From the NCBI GenBank assembly GCA_018343915.1, contig JABRWF010000005.1, positions 2,205,001 through 2,269,000 of the forward strand: a stretch of DNA of 64,000 bases, given 5' to 3'. Below are positions 12,892-24,827 of this stretch, piece after piece. Each line of letters starts with the position of its first letter. Positions within the stretch are counted from its first letter, which is position 1. A program made the translations under genes and the position numbers. The stretch is from Agroathelia rolfsii. Taxonomy: Eukaryota; Basidiomycota; Agaricomycetes; Amylocorticiales; Amylocorticiaceae. The notes beneath the pieces are model-generated. The model had not been told where the DNA came from. It saw only the letters and a program-made list of their open reading frames with translations, and made no database searches.

Positions 12892-13674
12892 ATGGCTGCA
12901 CATCTCCGAAACAGACACGCCGTCGAAGAGGAAGACGCTACCGCCTTGAAACTCGGACCTGGTCTGTTTGGGATCTCTTGCTCTATCTTGTTTTTCGAAT
13001 AAGCGTCTCAGACTATACCTTACTTCCTCTTGGACATATTCCCATCTGTGTTTTCCGTTTATTGTCATTGCCATTGAACAGAATTCAATAACGCCGGTTG
13101 TCTGCTCATATCCGAGGTCAAGTATTTGCTCGAGAACAGGGACAAGGATGCTCCTGATACGGCGTATGTGTCTCATTTGCTTGGTCAATATAGTACCGCT
13201 TTCTCGTATTGACAGGTTGTGCTACGGTGATTGGATCGATGCAGTGTGTACAATAAGACGCTGGAATACGTAAAGACGTTCACCAAATTCCACACGACAG
13301 ACTCGGCCAGTGCAGTACGCGAGTAAGTCCAATCCAAGTTGCTTTAGACATGGTGTCATATATTTGCGCGAATTTAGAAATTAACTATTTGATTATCTTG
13401 TGTGAATATAAACAGGACACTACGTAGAGAACCCATCTTGACCCAGTTCGAGACAGCGCAGATAGCCAACTTGTGCCCAGCCACAGCAGAAGAAGCAAAG
13501 AGTATCATTCCCAGGTATGTATAATTCATGATTTCTACCCTCTCGTTCAGTCTTTTTCTTATGACATTGACGCCACATTGGAAACTACATTTTCTTAGCC
13601 TCGTGAAGATTGATGACGACCGTCTGCAAGCGTTGTTGGACGAAATACAGACGATGCGCAAGTTCCAGTCGTGA
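12892..13674 (+). CDS. RPB4: DNA-directed RNA polymerase II subunit RPB4
   Basis: Five small exons (12892-12961, 13082-13163, 13245-13322, 13416-13514, 13599-13674) give a 134-residue protein, a normal length for RPB4. The N-terminus (HAVEEEDATALKLGPEFNNA) and the HRDC-like C-terminal half (LTQFETAQIANLCPATAEEA, KSIIPSL, LLDEIQTMRKFQS) are diagnostic. RPB4 with RPB7 forms the stalk of Pol II and also acts in mRNA export and decay. Introns take up about half of the locus. The 3' end faces PUS1, only 123 bp away. Confidence 0.95.
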
Positions 13675-13797
13675 TGATCGATCGAACACTCATCGTTCTT
13701 TGCATTCAAATTTGTTTTATGATCTTGTTAAAAGTTCTTTTTTTTTTGTCATGCACTACTATAATTCATCATTGCACAACATACACTATTTTCAAAC

Positions 13798-16009
13798 TCA
13801 CGCCTCTTCGTCCTCTGGGCCTGGCATTTTCTCGTCCAAATCGGCGGTATCCTTATCCTCTTGGTTATTTTCAACGTTTACCTCTTGATCAAGATCCGCC
13901 TTGACACTCTTGGAAAAGTCGGTCGTATCGAAGACCTTTTTCTCTCTAAAAGGCATCTCTCTGTTGTCACCTTTCTTGATGGCGGCCTCAGGCGGGATGA
14001 TACCCTTGGGATTAAGATAGAGGAGGTCGTTGCCTGGATATGAGTCGATATTTCGGATCCACGCATCAAACCTATTTGCGAAAAAAGCCCATGCAGTTAA
14101 AAAGAAAAGAAATTAAAAAAAGGATGAAAGGGATGCATAACGCACACGCCGTCCCTATCCTCGATGGCCCGCATGTTCTGGTAAATATGAGTTTGCTTAA
14201 ACTCGTCTATTTTATCGCGGTAAATTTCAAAATCAATCGGCTCTCGATATTTTTCATCTTGGGGAGAGGGCAATTTTGAATTTGCATCTGCAATCTTTTG
14301 AGAGTAAGATCCGAACACGGGCTGTTCTAGAAGGAGGCCTAAGGCAGGCATTTTTGGAATGAAGACACGTTGGGAGGTGTACATCTGAAAAATGACGATA
14401 TTTAGGTTTGGGAAGGATATTTTTGGGAGATAGTGATTGTGCACTGACTTCATTGATAATTTGGGCAGGCGAGTTGGTGCGTGCGACAAGTATAAGGGCC
14501 GACATCATTTTACGCTAAGGTTCCCGTTAATATGTTTGAGGGGAAAATAGTGTGTCAAAACACTTACGATCTAGAGACAAAGGGTCATCAGAATAATTGA
14601 CAAACGAGGAGAAAAACGCTACTGTCTCACCTGATGAAGCATGAAGCTTTGGCCATGAAGCATTACAGCAATCCATTCTGTTTCTCCATAAACAGCAGGA
14701 TCAGATATCTACACCGCAATCAACATGCCATTCGGGTGCGAATAAGAAGTTCTAAATGTTTTACCTGGATACTTTTCATGAACCTTAGGCTGCTATTGTC
14801 ATTGTAACTGCGTTGAACCGTAAAATTGTGAAAGTTATGTGTGCCTTCGAAACTTCGAGCAAGGGTCCTCAAAGACTCCAGTCGCGCAGAATCGATACGG
14901 TACTTTCTCTTGCGTGCGAGGTCATCAGCAACTGAGCTGGATGATCCTGCATCGCTATCCGCCCAGAAAGAATACGAGAGTACGTCAGAAGGCCAGTGCT
15001 TCTGAAGAACCTCGTAGATTTTGCTGTCGGGCTTGGGCGGGATCAAGAGGTAGGTGGGGAAGAAATAGGTGTACTTTCGACTGTCACATGAGCTGTGCGT
15101 ATATACGTGAGTTTACATCATATCAGTGTCATGGGCCAAGAACCAGTCTCACACGCGTGCGTCAAAAGATCTTTGTACACGGACCTAGAGGAGCATTAGT
15201 ATCAAGTAATACTGACAATAGGAAAACGCACGTATCCCCACACACGGATCTCGGGTGGAAGCTCCTCATTTATCCGTGCGATTATATCAGGAACTCCCGG
15301 TACGTCAGTGATCATGTTAATAGACACGACATTTCCAGCGGCATGTACTCCTGCATCGGTGCGGGCTGCACGTCCTAGTTTGACCTACTGGTGCACGGTT
15401 ATTCTGTGTTATACAGTAACCATGTAAAAATGAGAAAGTAACCTTGCCGGGGTTATCAGCGTTATCTTCAGATACCGCTCCCACTTTCACCATAGCCTCA
15501 AATAAGACGCCTTCGATCGTTCTAGCATCACGTTGACTAGCCAAAGAACTTAGCATAATAGTATTATTATTTGTGTTAACGGATGATACATACATCTGCA
15601 TCCCGCTACATCCTGTACCACAAAAGCCGATCAAGAGCGCACAATGCCGCTTGGGCAATCGTGGGCCCTTGGGAGCCTGATCAACAGTAGCGTCATCAAT
15701 TTCACTGCGCTCAGGACGTGTCCCCTTCCTCGTTTCCACTGTGTTATCATGCTGCTTGCCCTTTCCCTTCTTCTTTGGAAATCTACGCTCGTCGCGTCTG
15801 TTTTTCTTCTTCTTCTGAGTGTTTGACGAGGCAGATCCTTTCTGAGTGGTCATAACGGCGTCTAGCCCCTCCATGTCTTGGGCATCTTGGGTAGGATTTT
15901 CTAGTACGGCCTCAATCTTCTCATCGTCTGTCTTGGGCCGTTTACTAAGTTCACTAGTATCAGCAGGCTGATCATCCAAAGGGCGCTTGCTTGAGGTGCC
16001 TTCTTCCAT
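13798..16009 (-). CDS. PUS1: tRNA pseudouridine synthase, PUS1-type (TruA family)
   Basis: Isomerises uridine to pseudouridine in tRNA and some other RNAs. The catalytic Asp motif [17 protein letters not shown] is present. Also seen: [21 protein letters not shown] at the N-terminal core, [40 protein letters not shown], and the acidic tail ending [16 protein letters not shown]. A Lys/Arg-rich nuclear-localisation-like stretch ([19 protein letters not shown]) precedes the core. At least eight exons. The start is the only ATG in the first frame (16009, MEEGTSSKR). The frame stays open upstream to 16228, and 16010-16177 would encode a presequence-like extension with no ATG (see findings). Tail-to-tail with RPB4. 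Confidence 0.93.
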
Positions 16010-16942
16010 TGTGCCCCTCAATTGAGGGTGTGTGGAGTAACGATGCACTGTAGTGACAATACTTGTAATTGGCCTTTGTGGAAATTGGCTACATTGAATG
16101 GAACGAGACACCAACGCTGAGCGAAGGCCACTCCTAGTGATAGAATAGAGCCCCAGAATTATGAAAATGATAAGCAAAGAAAGACCAGGAGAGCGCGCAA
16201 CAGAAATCTGGCACCTCGAGTAGCTTTAACTAATTAACTTTTTTTTGTAAGGGTTAATCTCACTGACGATTGTCAATGGCCTTTATTTGCCACTGTGATG
16301 GTTTCAGCGCCACAGTCGACCTTTTGTGTGCGCTTATTTGACCACTTGCGCCACAATGATTTTTTCTTCCCTCCGTAGATTCAAACCAACACTTTGTCTT
16401 TGAACTCTACCATCAACACGTTCGCAATGCAATTTCTTATTCATGCATAAACTATCGTCCGTCTTTTGTGTATTCATCCACCACCTCTTAATGTGATCTC
16501 CAATATGCATTTTGCTGTTGGAGGTATGGCCTATTTCTGCCCGGGCAGTGACTACTTTCCACCCTGCATCCGGTTCTGGTGATGGCCAATATCAACGTAT
16601 CCTCTCCGTCTAATCAACGGATGAGAGGGCGATTTTTTGAGCTTTTGGCGGGTATGACTTTCGATACCTGCTGCTTCATTCGTGATGCTCTCTTTCGTCC
16701 TACATTTCTTCCTTTGTCATCGGTCCTATGAAATTTTAATCGTACGCAGTAGCTAGTTGTGGTATGTAAAACAAAATAGAATGGTACATATTATGATCAC
16801 CCAAAGAAAGAAAGCCCAGAAACCAAAATAAAAGAAAGTTCGCATGAAAAGGAAAGTATTCTCTATCAAATATATTGTCCTTGGATTTTGTTTTGTTCTG
16901 CTCTAAACCTTGCCTCGTTTGCCCTAATCCCTGTATGCGTGT
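16010..16942. other. Upstream region of PUS1 / 3' region of xylulokinase
   Basis: About 930 bp. 16010-16177 is open in frame with PUS1 (see findings). The rest is AT-rich with T- and CT-tracts, and no gene is seen on either strand. No CAT (ATG on the minus strand) occurs between 16178 and about 16390. Confidence 0.5.
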
Positions 16943-18858
16943 TCATGCGCTAATGGCGCAAGCACGAACGACAGCGTCCTCGCAAGAGCGATAACCTTCC
17001 ACCAATCCGGCGTAGATCTGTTCAATCTCTTTGTGTGGTTCCGCAACAAGTTTCATGCGTCCAACATCGCCGTCAGTCATTTCTTCGAAGGTACCTTCAC
17101 CGTCGTTGACATGCTTCCACCATGCAAACTTGGCAAGGACAGCACCGCCTGTACCAGCAGCTGTGATCGATAAGGATAGCGTCAGCATCTTCATGAGAAA
17201 AGATAGAAAGATGTCAACAAACCTTCTTTGGTGTCTTCCGCCACATACACACGCATGCCAAAGAGATCTGCGGCCAGCTGCCTGATGGTTGTGTTGGCTG
17301 ATCCGCCTCCTGTCATGATCAACCTCTGCAATGGTGGCGCATCCTCAGGAAGAATTGCCGTGATACGAGAACGAATAGACAAGAACTGGCTCTCGAGAAT
17401 CGCTCTAGCATGCGAAGTGCCCTCGGGCAGCTCTTCGATTCTCGTTGCGGCACCGTCCTTAGACACGGAGAAGAGGAATTCCTCGCCCTGGACACCAGGA
17501 GGGATGATCTCCGGCAACGGGAAGTACAAACCCATGTATCCGTTGTTGCCTACGGGGACAGACTCAACGCTCTCGTTGAACTTGGCCCAATCGCTGTCTG
17601 TGTGCTTGTCCCTCACATGCTCACGGGCGAGGGCGCCATTCTTGTAACACAACATAGCAATGTGCGCTTCAGGTGTTGTGGGATGTGACAGCAGATGGGA
17701 TGTGGTGAACCGTGCAGGCGCGGACTCGGCGGGAGGGATGGACAATAGGAAGGTCGTGGATGTACCAAGGGATAGTAGGCCGTCACCGGGGGCTGAGACG
17801 GCTACGACAGTTGCTGGGTTGTCGCCTGTGAAAGGTGCAACCAGGCACTCTGGTGAAGATAACGGATACAACAAGAAAAATATCAGTCTACTGGTCGAAT
17901 CCGTATCGGAAATCTACGAACCTGGGCTCAAGCCATAACGATCGACCCACCGTGTGCTGACTCGACCAAGGACCACACCTCCAGGAACAGGCTCTGGTCC
18001 TAGTTTAGCACGAAGTTCGGGTCCACCACATGCAACAAGCAGACGATCGTCCCACTTGCATGTCAGAACATCCATCAAGTTCATACCGCTAGCATCAGAG
18101 GCCTCGATGGGCTCGATGGACCCAGTAAACAGAGACGGGATGAAGGATGACACAAGGGAGATGCGGCTGGTTTGCCCATATGCTTCAGGTTTCAGTTTGC
18201 GGATCTAATCTCCTTGTTCAGTATTCCTCCAACCTGATAGGAAAGATTCGCCGATAACTTACCCTGGCAATCTGCGGACCTGTGAAACGTTCGTACGCCC
18301 TGCTTCCCGTAATATCAGCCAGGACCTGAGGACCCCCAATAGCTGCCTCAAGTTCCCGACATTCTTTCGTGGTGGAGGAGTCTTGCCAGATGGGGGCATT
18401 GGGGATCGAAAAGGCATCTGCCAAGGCCTCTTTCAATGACAACTCCGGCTTCGTCGCCATGGCCCTCAGAGCGTCTGCGGCATTCTCCGACCAGTATACA
18501 GACCCATGTTGCTGTGTCATACAAGATACGGGTATCGGTCAACCTCGTCCTCTGACAGAAGAAGGTGAACGGATCTACTAACCTGGCCCGCGCCTGAGAT
18601 GGCGGCGATAGCAGACATGTCCACTTTGGTGTCCTTCATGCGAGACAAGACGAGATCGATGGCATCGAGCCACATAAACACAGGCGAGGTGACCTCGCCA
18701 TCGGGCCCTTTGATTGCCCCGCTTTTGGTGCCATACGAAGGCAAGTCTTTATCGAAATGGACGGCAGACTCATGCACTAGTTGGCCATCCTCGGCAATGA
18801 GGATAGCCTTAAGCTGCTGCGTGGAAAGGTCAAAGCCAAGGAAAAGCGGAGGAGCCAT
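16943..18858 (-). CDS. XKS1: D-xylulose kinase (xylulokinase, FGGY family)
   Basis: Phosphorylates D-xylulose to xylulose-5-phosphate, feeding the pentose phosphate pathway. Five exons (18583-18858, 18263-18511, 17922-18204, 17223-17849, 16943-17160) give 550 residues, with matching phases. FGGY features: [16 protein letters not shown] at the N-terminus, the substrate-site signature [13 protein letters not shown] split by intron 1, [25 protein letters not shown] with the likely catalytic Asp, [12 protein letters not shown], and the C-terminal ATP-site motif [20 protein letters not shown]. The ATG at 18858 gives the usual N-terminus; the frame upstream of it has no ATG. Confidence 0.95.
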
Positions 18859-19416
18859 TGTGGTCGGGCAAGTGGAGGGGAGTGGGGGGATGCGGGGGGA
18901 TGCGGGTGGGGGGAACGACAACAGAAAGTGGGTTTCAGCTACATTTCTATGAAAATATACAGGTCTGTAGGAGGCCTGGCCCGCAACGGTAAACCGACAC
19001 GGACCGGAACTTGAGTGTCGCAAAACCTGAGGTCAAGCGCGGTCAAGTGAGAGTTCATCGTGTTCCTTGGCTGGCGGTCCAATGGTGCTTCTCTGTTCCC
19101 GCCGGCCCAGCAAATAGAATTTGCTCCGATAATGGACCGCACCGGATCCAAATGGCCTGGGCCCTTGCCAGGCTGCTCATCTTCTCGTTACAGTGTTGGT
19201 AATTTCTGATATCATACATGCCATCATATACCTTTTTTATTTATGCTTGAGTTACTTTATTTCCGGGACAAAGGAAGTCAATAATAAAATACTGTAAGCA
19301 TGTATCATAGAAGTACAAGACCACGTGAGAGCATACGATAATGATGTGTAACTAGGGCTTTCATGTCAAGATGGTTGATGCTATTGATAGAGGGTTTATC
19401 AGTGCCAACATAATCA
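18859..19416. other. Intergenic between xylulokinase start and PIF1 stop
   Basis: 558 bp holding the xylulokinase promoter and PIF1 3' UTR. G-rich stretch at 18868-18912 on the + strand. No gene seen. Confidence 0.5.
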
Positions 19417-21720
19417 TCATTCTTCCATCGTTTCAAGAGTTCGACTCCACTCGACGACCTTCGGGTGGACCTGGACCTGTTGCGAATGTATGAGACGCAA
19501 GCCGGATTCTGGTGCAAGTGGGACAAACCTTGACTGGATTAAAATTGAGTACTTGTAATCCCTCTAAGGAGGTCGCTCGGGACAGGGCTACATAGGCTTG
19601 ACCTACGGGACAATGCGATTAGAAACTCTTAGTAACCTTGTCAAAGCCTTGGACTTCAACCTTTTTCGAACACTTTCCCCAAATCAACCTTGACCCGTTC
19701 CAAGGTCTGGCCTTGAGATTTATGGATCGACATTGCCCAAGACAAAATCAGAGGAAGCTGTACTCGCGATGCTTGTACTTCGCCATTCGGCAGCTCCACC
19801 TTCCAAGCTTCGGGTGTGACAATCATTTGCCTCCTTCCCCCACCAGGAATGAGAAACTCCACAAGGGGATACAGCTGCCCTGGGGGTTTGGGAGCTGAAC
19901 CCTTCTTCTGTTCCTTGGGTTTACCTATAATGTCTTCTTCGGTCGCCCCATATGTGGCAGGATCAACAAATTCGAGGATTTGGCCGGTGCTACCATTGAC
20001 AAGGGTTTCGTCAAAATTCTTGATCAGCATCACTTGTGCACGGCGCCGGAGAACAAGTAGCTTTGGTGCCATGAAGTTTGCTAATAGCTTTTCACGCTGT
20101 TCACCCTCTACCGCGCCGGAATCGTATGCTTTATACGGTATTTCATCGCCAGATAAGCTACGCATACGGACATCGTTGGAGCGGTCAACATCCTCACGAC
20201 GAGGAAAGCTAAAGAGAAGTTTAGGTGAGACAAAGAGAAACAAGTTTAAAATATATAAAAATCACGCACAGCTCAGTAGCCATGAGTCCATCTGAACCAT
20301 CAATTGGTCTTGACAGGGACTTGAAGCGGGCTATTGATTTGGCAGATAGTGCTCCAAAGCGCATTTCGTTCAGCATGTCAATGAATTCTGGAATGCAGGT
20401 GTAAGAATAAGAGAATGATGAATCGAAAGTAAAAGAGCATGCCTTGGTCCCGTTGACGGAAGACCTGAGTCAAATTGAAAGTTCGTTTGACAACAGTTGA
20501 CCACATCTCAGCTTCAAAGGCAAATTTCACCGCATTCTTCCCTTTATCAACAGGTGGAAGCTGGAAGAAATCGCCGGTAACGATAACCTTGCCACTCTCT
20601 GGTAAGCTTTGATTGTGAAGATGGGCGATGAGAAACAGGACACACTTGGATACCACCAAACGGCAGGCTGCTTTTTCTGATTAGACAGGCAATTTGAGCC
20701 AATTTATCAAACAGTACCCCATCCAGCATTGAAACTGATATCCGTCAATCCTTGACCAATCAATGGCTGTAGCATCAAAATACCTTCATCGATGATAAGC
20801 ACTTTTGTGCGTAGCCATCGCGCACATGCCTTCTTGTTTTTCCGTATTTTCGTCGCAAGGTCCTGTGCGGATTCAACGCCGAGTCCGATTCCGGCAAATG
20901 AATGCACGGTAACGCCCCCAATATTACAAGCAGCAATACCTGGTGCATGTAAACATGCTGAGATACACCCACGGAGTAAGAATCGCTCACCAGTCGAAGC
21001 GGTGACCGCCACAGCATCGGGGCTCTTCTGATTGTTGAACTTCTTCCTGAGCGTCTTAATAATCTCACGCAAAAGAACAGATTTTCCAGTCCCTTTAATA
21101 AGTATCAGCAAAAGCACATTATATGCACCCAAACGGACGGGAAGGAAAAGAATAAACATACCCGCACTACCGGTATAAAAGAGGCTATTGCCTTCATTTA
21201 CAAGCTGCAATATTTTGCTTTGTTCTTTGCTCAAAAAAATTGCCGCCGGCTTCTTTGATACTGGGCGACCATTTGGATCTTTATTACCACTCCGCATCGA
21301 GCCAGAGACGGAGAGTTCAGCCTTGACAGGCTTTGATACAGACAAAGGTATACTGTTGGAAGATGCAATTGCATCCCATGAAGAAGGTAACGCGCGCTTC
21401 TTCTGCAGTGGCTCCTCTTGCTCATGCGATGGAGATGGTCGCTTGCGATTGTCGATGGCACTCTGTGGAGGCGGCTTTACAATGGGAGCGGGCCCTGGCT
21501 TACAAGGTAGAACAGGGTCTGGATTATTATCAAGTGCAGCCTGAATGATACGAAGCCGTTCTTCTTTTGACATTGACGTGGGCTTCTTTGTTCGTGGTGG
21601 CGAAGGCGACCATGGAATAGGCTGTGAAGAAGATGCAGGTTGAGACGACTGTGCAGGTGTGTGGGACCAGTCACGTCCAAGAGTGCGAATTCCAGATTGA
21701 GGCTGACGTCCCAAGGACAT
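19417..21720 (-). CDS. PIF1: PIF1-family 5'-3' DNA helicase
   Basis: Unwinds G-quadruplexes and RNA-DNA hybrids, removes telomerase from DNA ends and helps maintain mtDNA in yeast. About 160 disordered residues (Pro/Ser-rich) precede the SF1B core. Seen in order: [20 protein letters not shown] (Q motif), Walker [15 protein letters not shown] split by an intron after [29 protein letters not shown]-equivalent [53 protein letters not shown], and [20 protein letters not shown]. The last exon gives [19 protein letters not shown], close to the yeast PIF1 end. The ATG at 21720 is the first in frame. Some nearby frames end at stops that fall inside introns. Confidence 0.93.
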
Positions 21721-22579
21721 GACAAAAGATTATACAGAGATACAAGATCAATACAACAGTAATTGCAGAAAGACACGGATTCAGGTGAAGCCGCTCTTCT
21801 GTTTATGAGGACTTATGTAACACAGCATATCACGTGAGCGCGTTTGCCATTTCCCAGAATCCCAGTCCATCAACCAATTGCCATCGTGATTATTGACAAG
21901 TGATATTCTTAATCCATTACTTGGCGAGTCCATACTAACCATCATACTAACCATCAATGTAAAAGATTATCTGTTGCTACTTGCGACCAAGCTGGACTAA
22001 TAACTTGAACCCGTTCCAACCCCAGAAGCTTCGGCTCATACAGTCGCACATCTTCCAGTTCAAGTTCTTGAACATCCTTTCCGATCGTTGTATTCGAGTT
22101 TCATCGGCCACATATATGCTAGTAGCGCTCGAGCTGCTGCTAGGAATTTGTTCTGTTTCTCTCGACCAAAAACTATAAAGACTACTACTTATGGAGGACG
22201 TCGTTTGCTTATTCCTTGGGCCCGCTCCTCTGTTCCCACTCCTAATGCAATTCGCGTCCGCTCTAACCGCATGAAGGCATGTTAGTTCCTATTACCTTTT
22301 TTCTTTTCTTTTATAATTGATCTCCCTTTAGAGCTCTGCCACTCTATATGGAGGTAAAGCTGTTGAGTGAGAGCCCCGTCTCCTTGGTATCGTTCAGAAC
22401 CAGGTAGTTGATATGCCCTTTTTTGAAGTTGAGCCTTGTGGCAATGACTAATTACCGTGTTACCAATAGCTCAGTTTGCGCCAGTGCTTCGAGGATCAGA
22501 GCCACGAGTTCATCATGAGGTATTTTACTTCTCACAGATACTAACAAAAAACTGACCGTTCCATCCTGGTTGTAATCCA
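21721..22579. other. Intergenic; no supported gene
   Basis: About 860 bp. A 12-bp direct repeat (ccatactaacca-like) occurs twice at about 21933-21956. A 65-codon frame at 22088-22285 (+) is Arg/Ser-rich but matches nothing I recognise and has no clear ATG context. Confidence 0.4.
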
Positions 22580-24420
22580 TCAGGACGCATAAAGAATCAT
22601 AAATAAGTCTACAGATTCCGGGAAGGTGGATGTAAAATTAATGCCTGAATACATTCCCTCATTGTACACCAGCAATTCCTGGGTCTCGTCCGCTCGATCT
22701 AGCTTAAACGTTGAGCTCGGGTAATTGGTCGATCTGGTCTCCATCAATTCATGATACTCCTCCTCGTACCCTTCATCGACTTCCGGTAGGTTCAAGTCCT
22801 TGATGGCCTCATCGAACACATGCAGCACATCGTCATGCAAGCTTTCAAATTCCTTTGATTTATACGTATTAATGATCACTCGACGAAACCGTACCAAAAG
22901 GTGCCAGAGCGGTTCGCACCAGCGAGACATCTCGAGATAAACTAGATTCCTGAACATGCCGTCGCCTATCAGCATTAGCAACTTCGTATTTCCAGCACTG
23001 GCAGATATAAATATCATGCGATATACGTTGTTCAGAGCCGTATTTTTTTTGCTCATGATACCAGGGCAATGCCTGCCAGGTGCTTCTTTCGCTCTGACAA
23101 ACCACCCCAGACTCCAGAGAAATCCTTTCATGTCGTGCTGCACCAAATATTTTGGGGTCGGTTCTTCTTCCGCATTTACTTCGGTGGACTTTTCTGTACC
23201 TGGCTCGCTAAGCAACTTAGCTATATCTTTTTTCAAGAGGATTTCCGGCGGCATAAATACATATGTTCCCTATTAAATCGTTCATGAATCATTCTCAAGC
23301 TGATACTTATCCGCCTTTAAACGCACCAATATCAGCTCATCAGGAAGCGCTTGTTGCTCCTTGTAGAGGATTGCGTTGTCAAACTCGACAATCACAGACT
23401 GTTCTCCGTTGGTGAGTATATTTTTCGGGGAAATATTACCATACAAGATACCAGCGAGGTAGGCTTGGTTATGCCCTGTCAGTGAGATATCGAGCATCAG
23501 TCCCGGATTTGTGCCATAGAAACTGCTCTTCTCTTACCAACGATGGCATTTCGGAATCCACAGACAAGTTTTCTTAGCGATGCTGCATAGCTAATCGACT
23601 ATCCAGCCATTCTCGTTATAACTCGATTGTGCACGTGGTTGAGGGGGGCCGTGTCCTTGTTACTAAAATCGCCAGTTACGGTTGGGAGAAAATCCAGAGT
23701 GTGATCATCGTTTACGTCTACATCAGTATCTCCCTGCAAATTGCATTGGCCGTAAATAGTTTGTAAATCGTATTGATATGCAACGGTCTGCCGTCTATGG
23801 AATTCACAAGGGCGGTCTTGGAGTGTGATGTTCTAGGCATGGCACAGATTATGCGTCGAATCCAATTCATCATTGATCTTGATGATGTGATAGGAGTGCA
23901 CAGCGGCTACGCCATTGATGCGGCCCATCCTCTTGTACATTTCGCCTTCGGCACACTGACGTTCGTCCATCCAGCTCTCTTTCACGAAGAATATCTGCGG
24001 ATCGATTACTCAAGTCATTCGTGGTCGAGCATGTGAGTAGACACCTACATTCCTCTCTTTCTTTAGGAGGAACACTTATTTGCGCTTTTTACCACGGCAT
24101 CCACACTCGTGTTGCTTGACCACAAATAACTTCATGTCATTTCTTGGAACAGAACAAACTCTTCCGTCTGTGTGTCGTGCATTTCAAGTGATCCTTCTTC
24201 TTTTGGCTTCGACATAGTAACTTGCTAGTAGAATTTATTATGTTGTATCTCGGAAAGCAATTCATGTGAGGGGACTGCTTTGTTAGCAAGATCTTCCTTC
24301 AAGAGCGCAAGCACCACAGGATCAAACCCGCTTGCTTCCGGTGACTCGGACATGGTAGCGAACGCGACCATAAACTGAAAGAACTTCTTCCAGTCCTAAA
24401 TTTCGTGAATGCAAATAAGA
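22580..24420 (-). pseudogene. FunK1-like fungal kinase relic
   Basis: The minus strand holds pieces of a FunK1-type (fungal-specific) protein kinase in the right order: FVKESWMDERQCAEGEMYKR and NGVAAVHSYHIIK near 23.9-24.0 kb, NRVITRMAG then SISYAASLRKLVCGFRNAIV near 23.56-23.64 kb, GHNQAYLAGILYGNISPKNI near 23.4-23.5 kb, and GTYVFMPPEILL through KGFLWSLGWFVRA at 23.1-23.26 kb. Two TAG codons interrupt one continuous frame (23833-23835 and 23599-23601). The catalytic HRD is YGN and the metal-binding IDFD is VEFD, so even a translated product should lack kinase activity. No splice choice I tried joins the 23.3 kb exon to the next in frame. The upper boundary is approximate: the upstream part (24.1-24.4 kb) is open and includes ATG at 24351, but I could not align it. 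An active divergent gene is less likely. Confidence 0.7.
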
Positions 24421-24827
24421 ATAATCAATACTAGCCTATAAATCGACAGGGATCCTATGCCAATGGCTATCAGGAAATGCAAGGAATTTGTGTCAACCTG
24501 ATCCCTAGCTTGGGATCACCTAGTCTCATGCAGTCGATATAGTGCTATATAAAGCCTGAAGGTGACGTAGCATTATATTGACTATACCAGCGACCCTTCA
24601 TCTAAAGGGTATGCTGGTAACACCGGCGCCGTATTGCCAATTCGCCATCGTCGACCAAGTATTCATCGTATCATATTATTTCTGGTCCGAACTTTGGCCC
24701 ACACTTAGTTCCTCTTGGGATTGCATCTCTGTTTCTCTGGCTTGATTCGGCAACTTCTTGACTAGATACTATTCTCACTCGCACTCAGATTGCTTGTAGA
24801 CGACTGGCTCAACGTCTATACTCTACA
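24421..24827. other. Intergenic upstream of DUF6534 gene
   Basis: About 400 bp. A TATATAAAG-like string lies at 24544-24552, about 280 bp before the ATG; its function is uncertain. No gene seen. Confidence 0.4.

Noticed and set aside
22088..22285. Arg/Ser-rich 65-codon frame between PIF1 and the FunK1 relic
   Set aside because: No known family and no splice partners found; composition alone is weak evidence.
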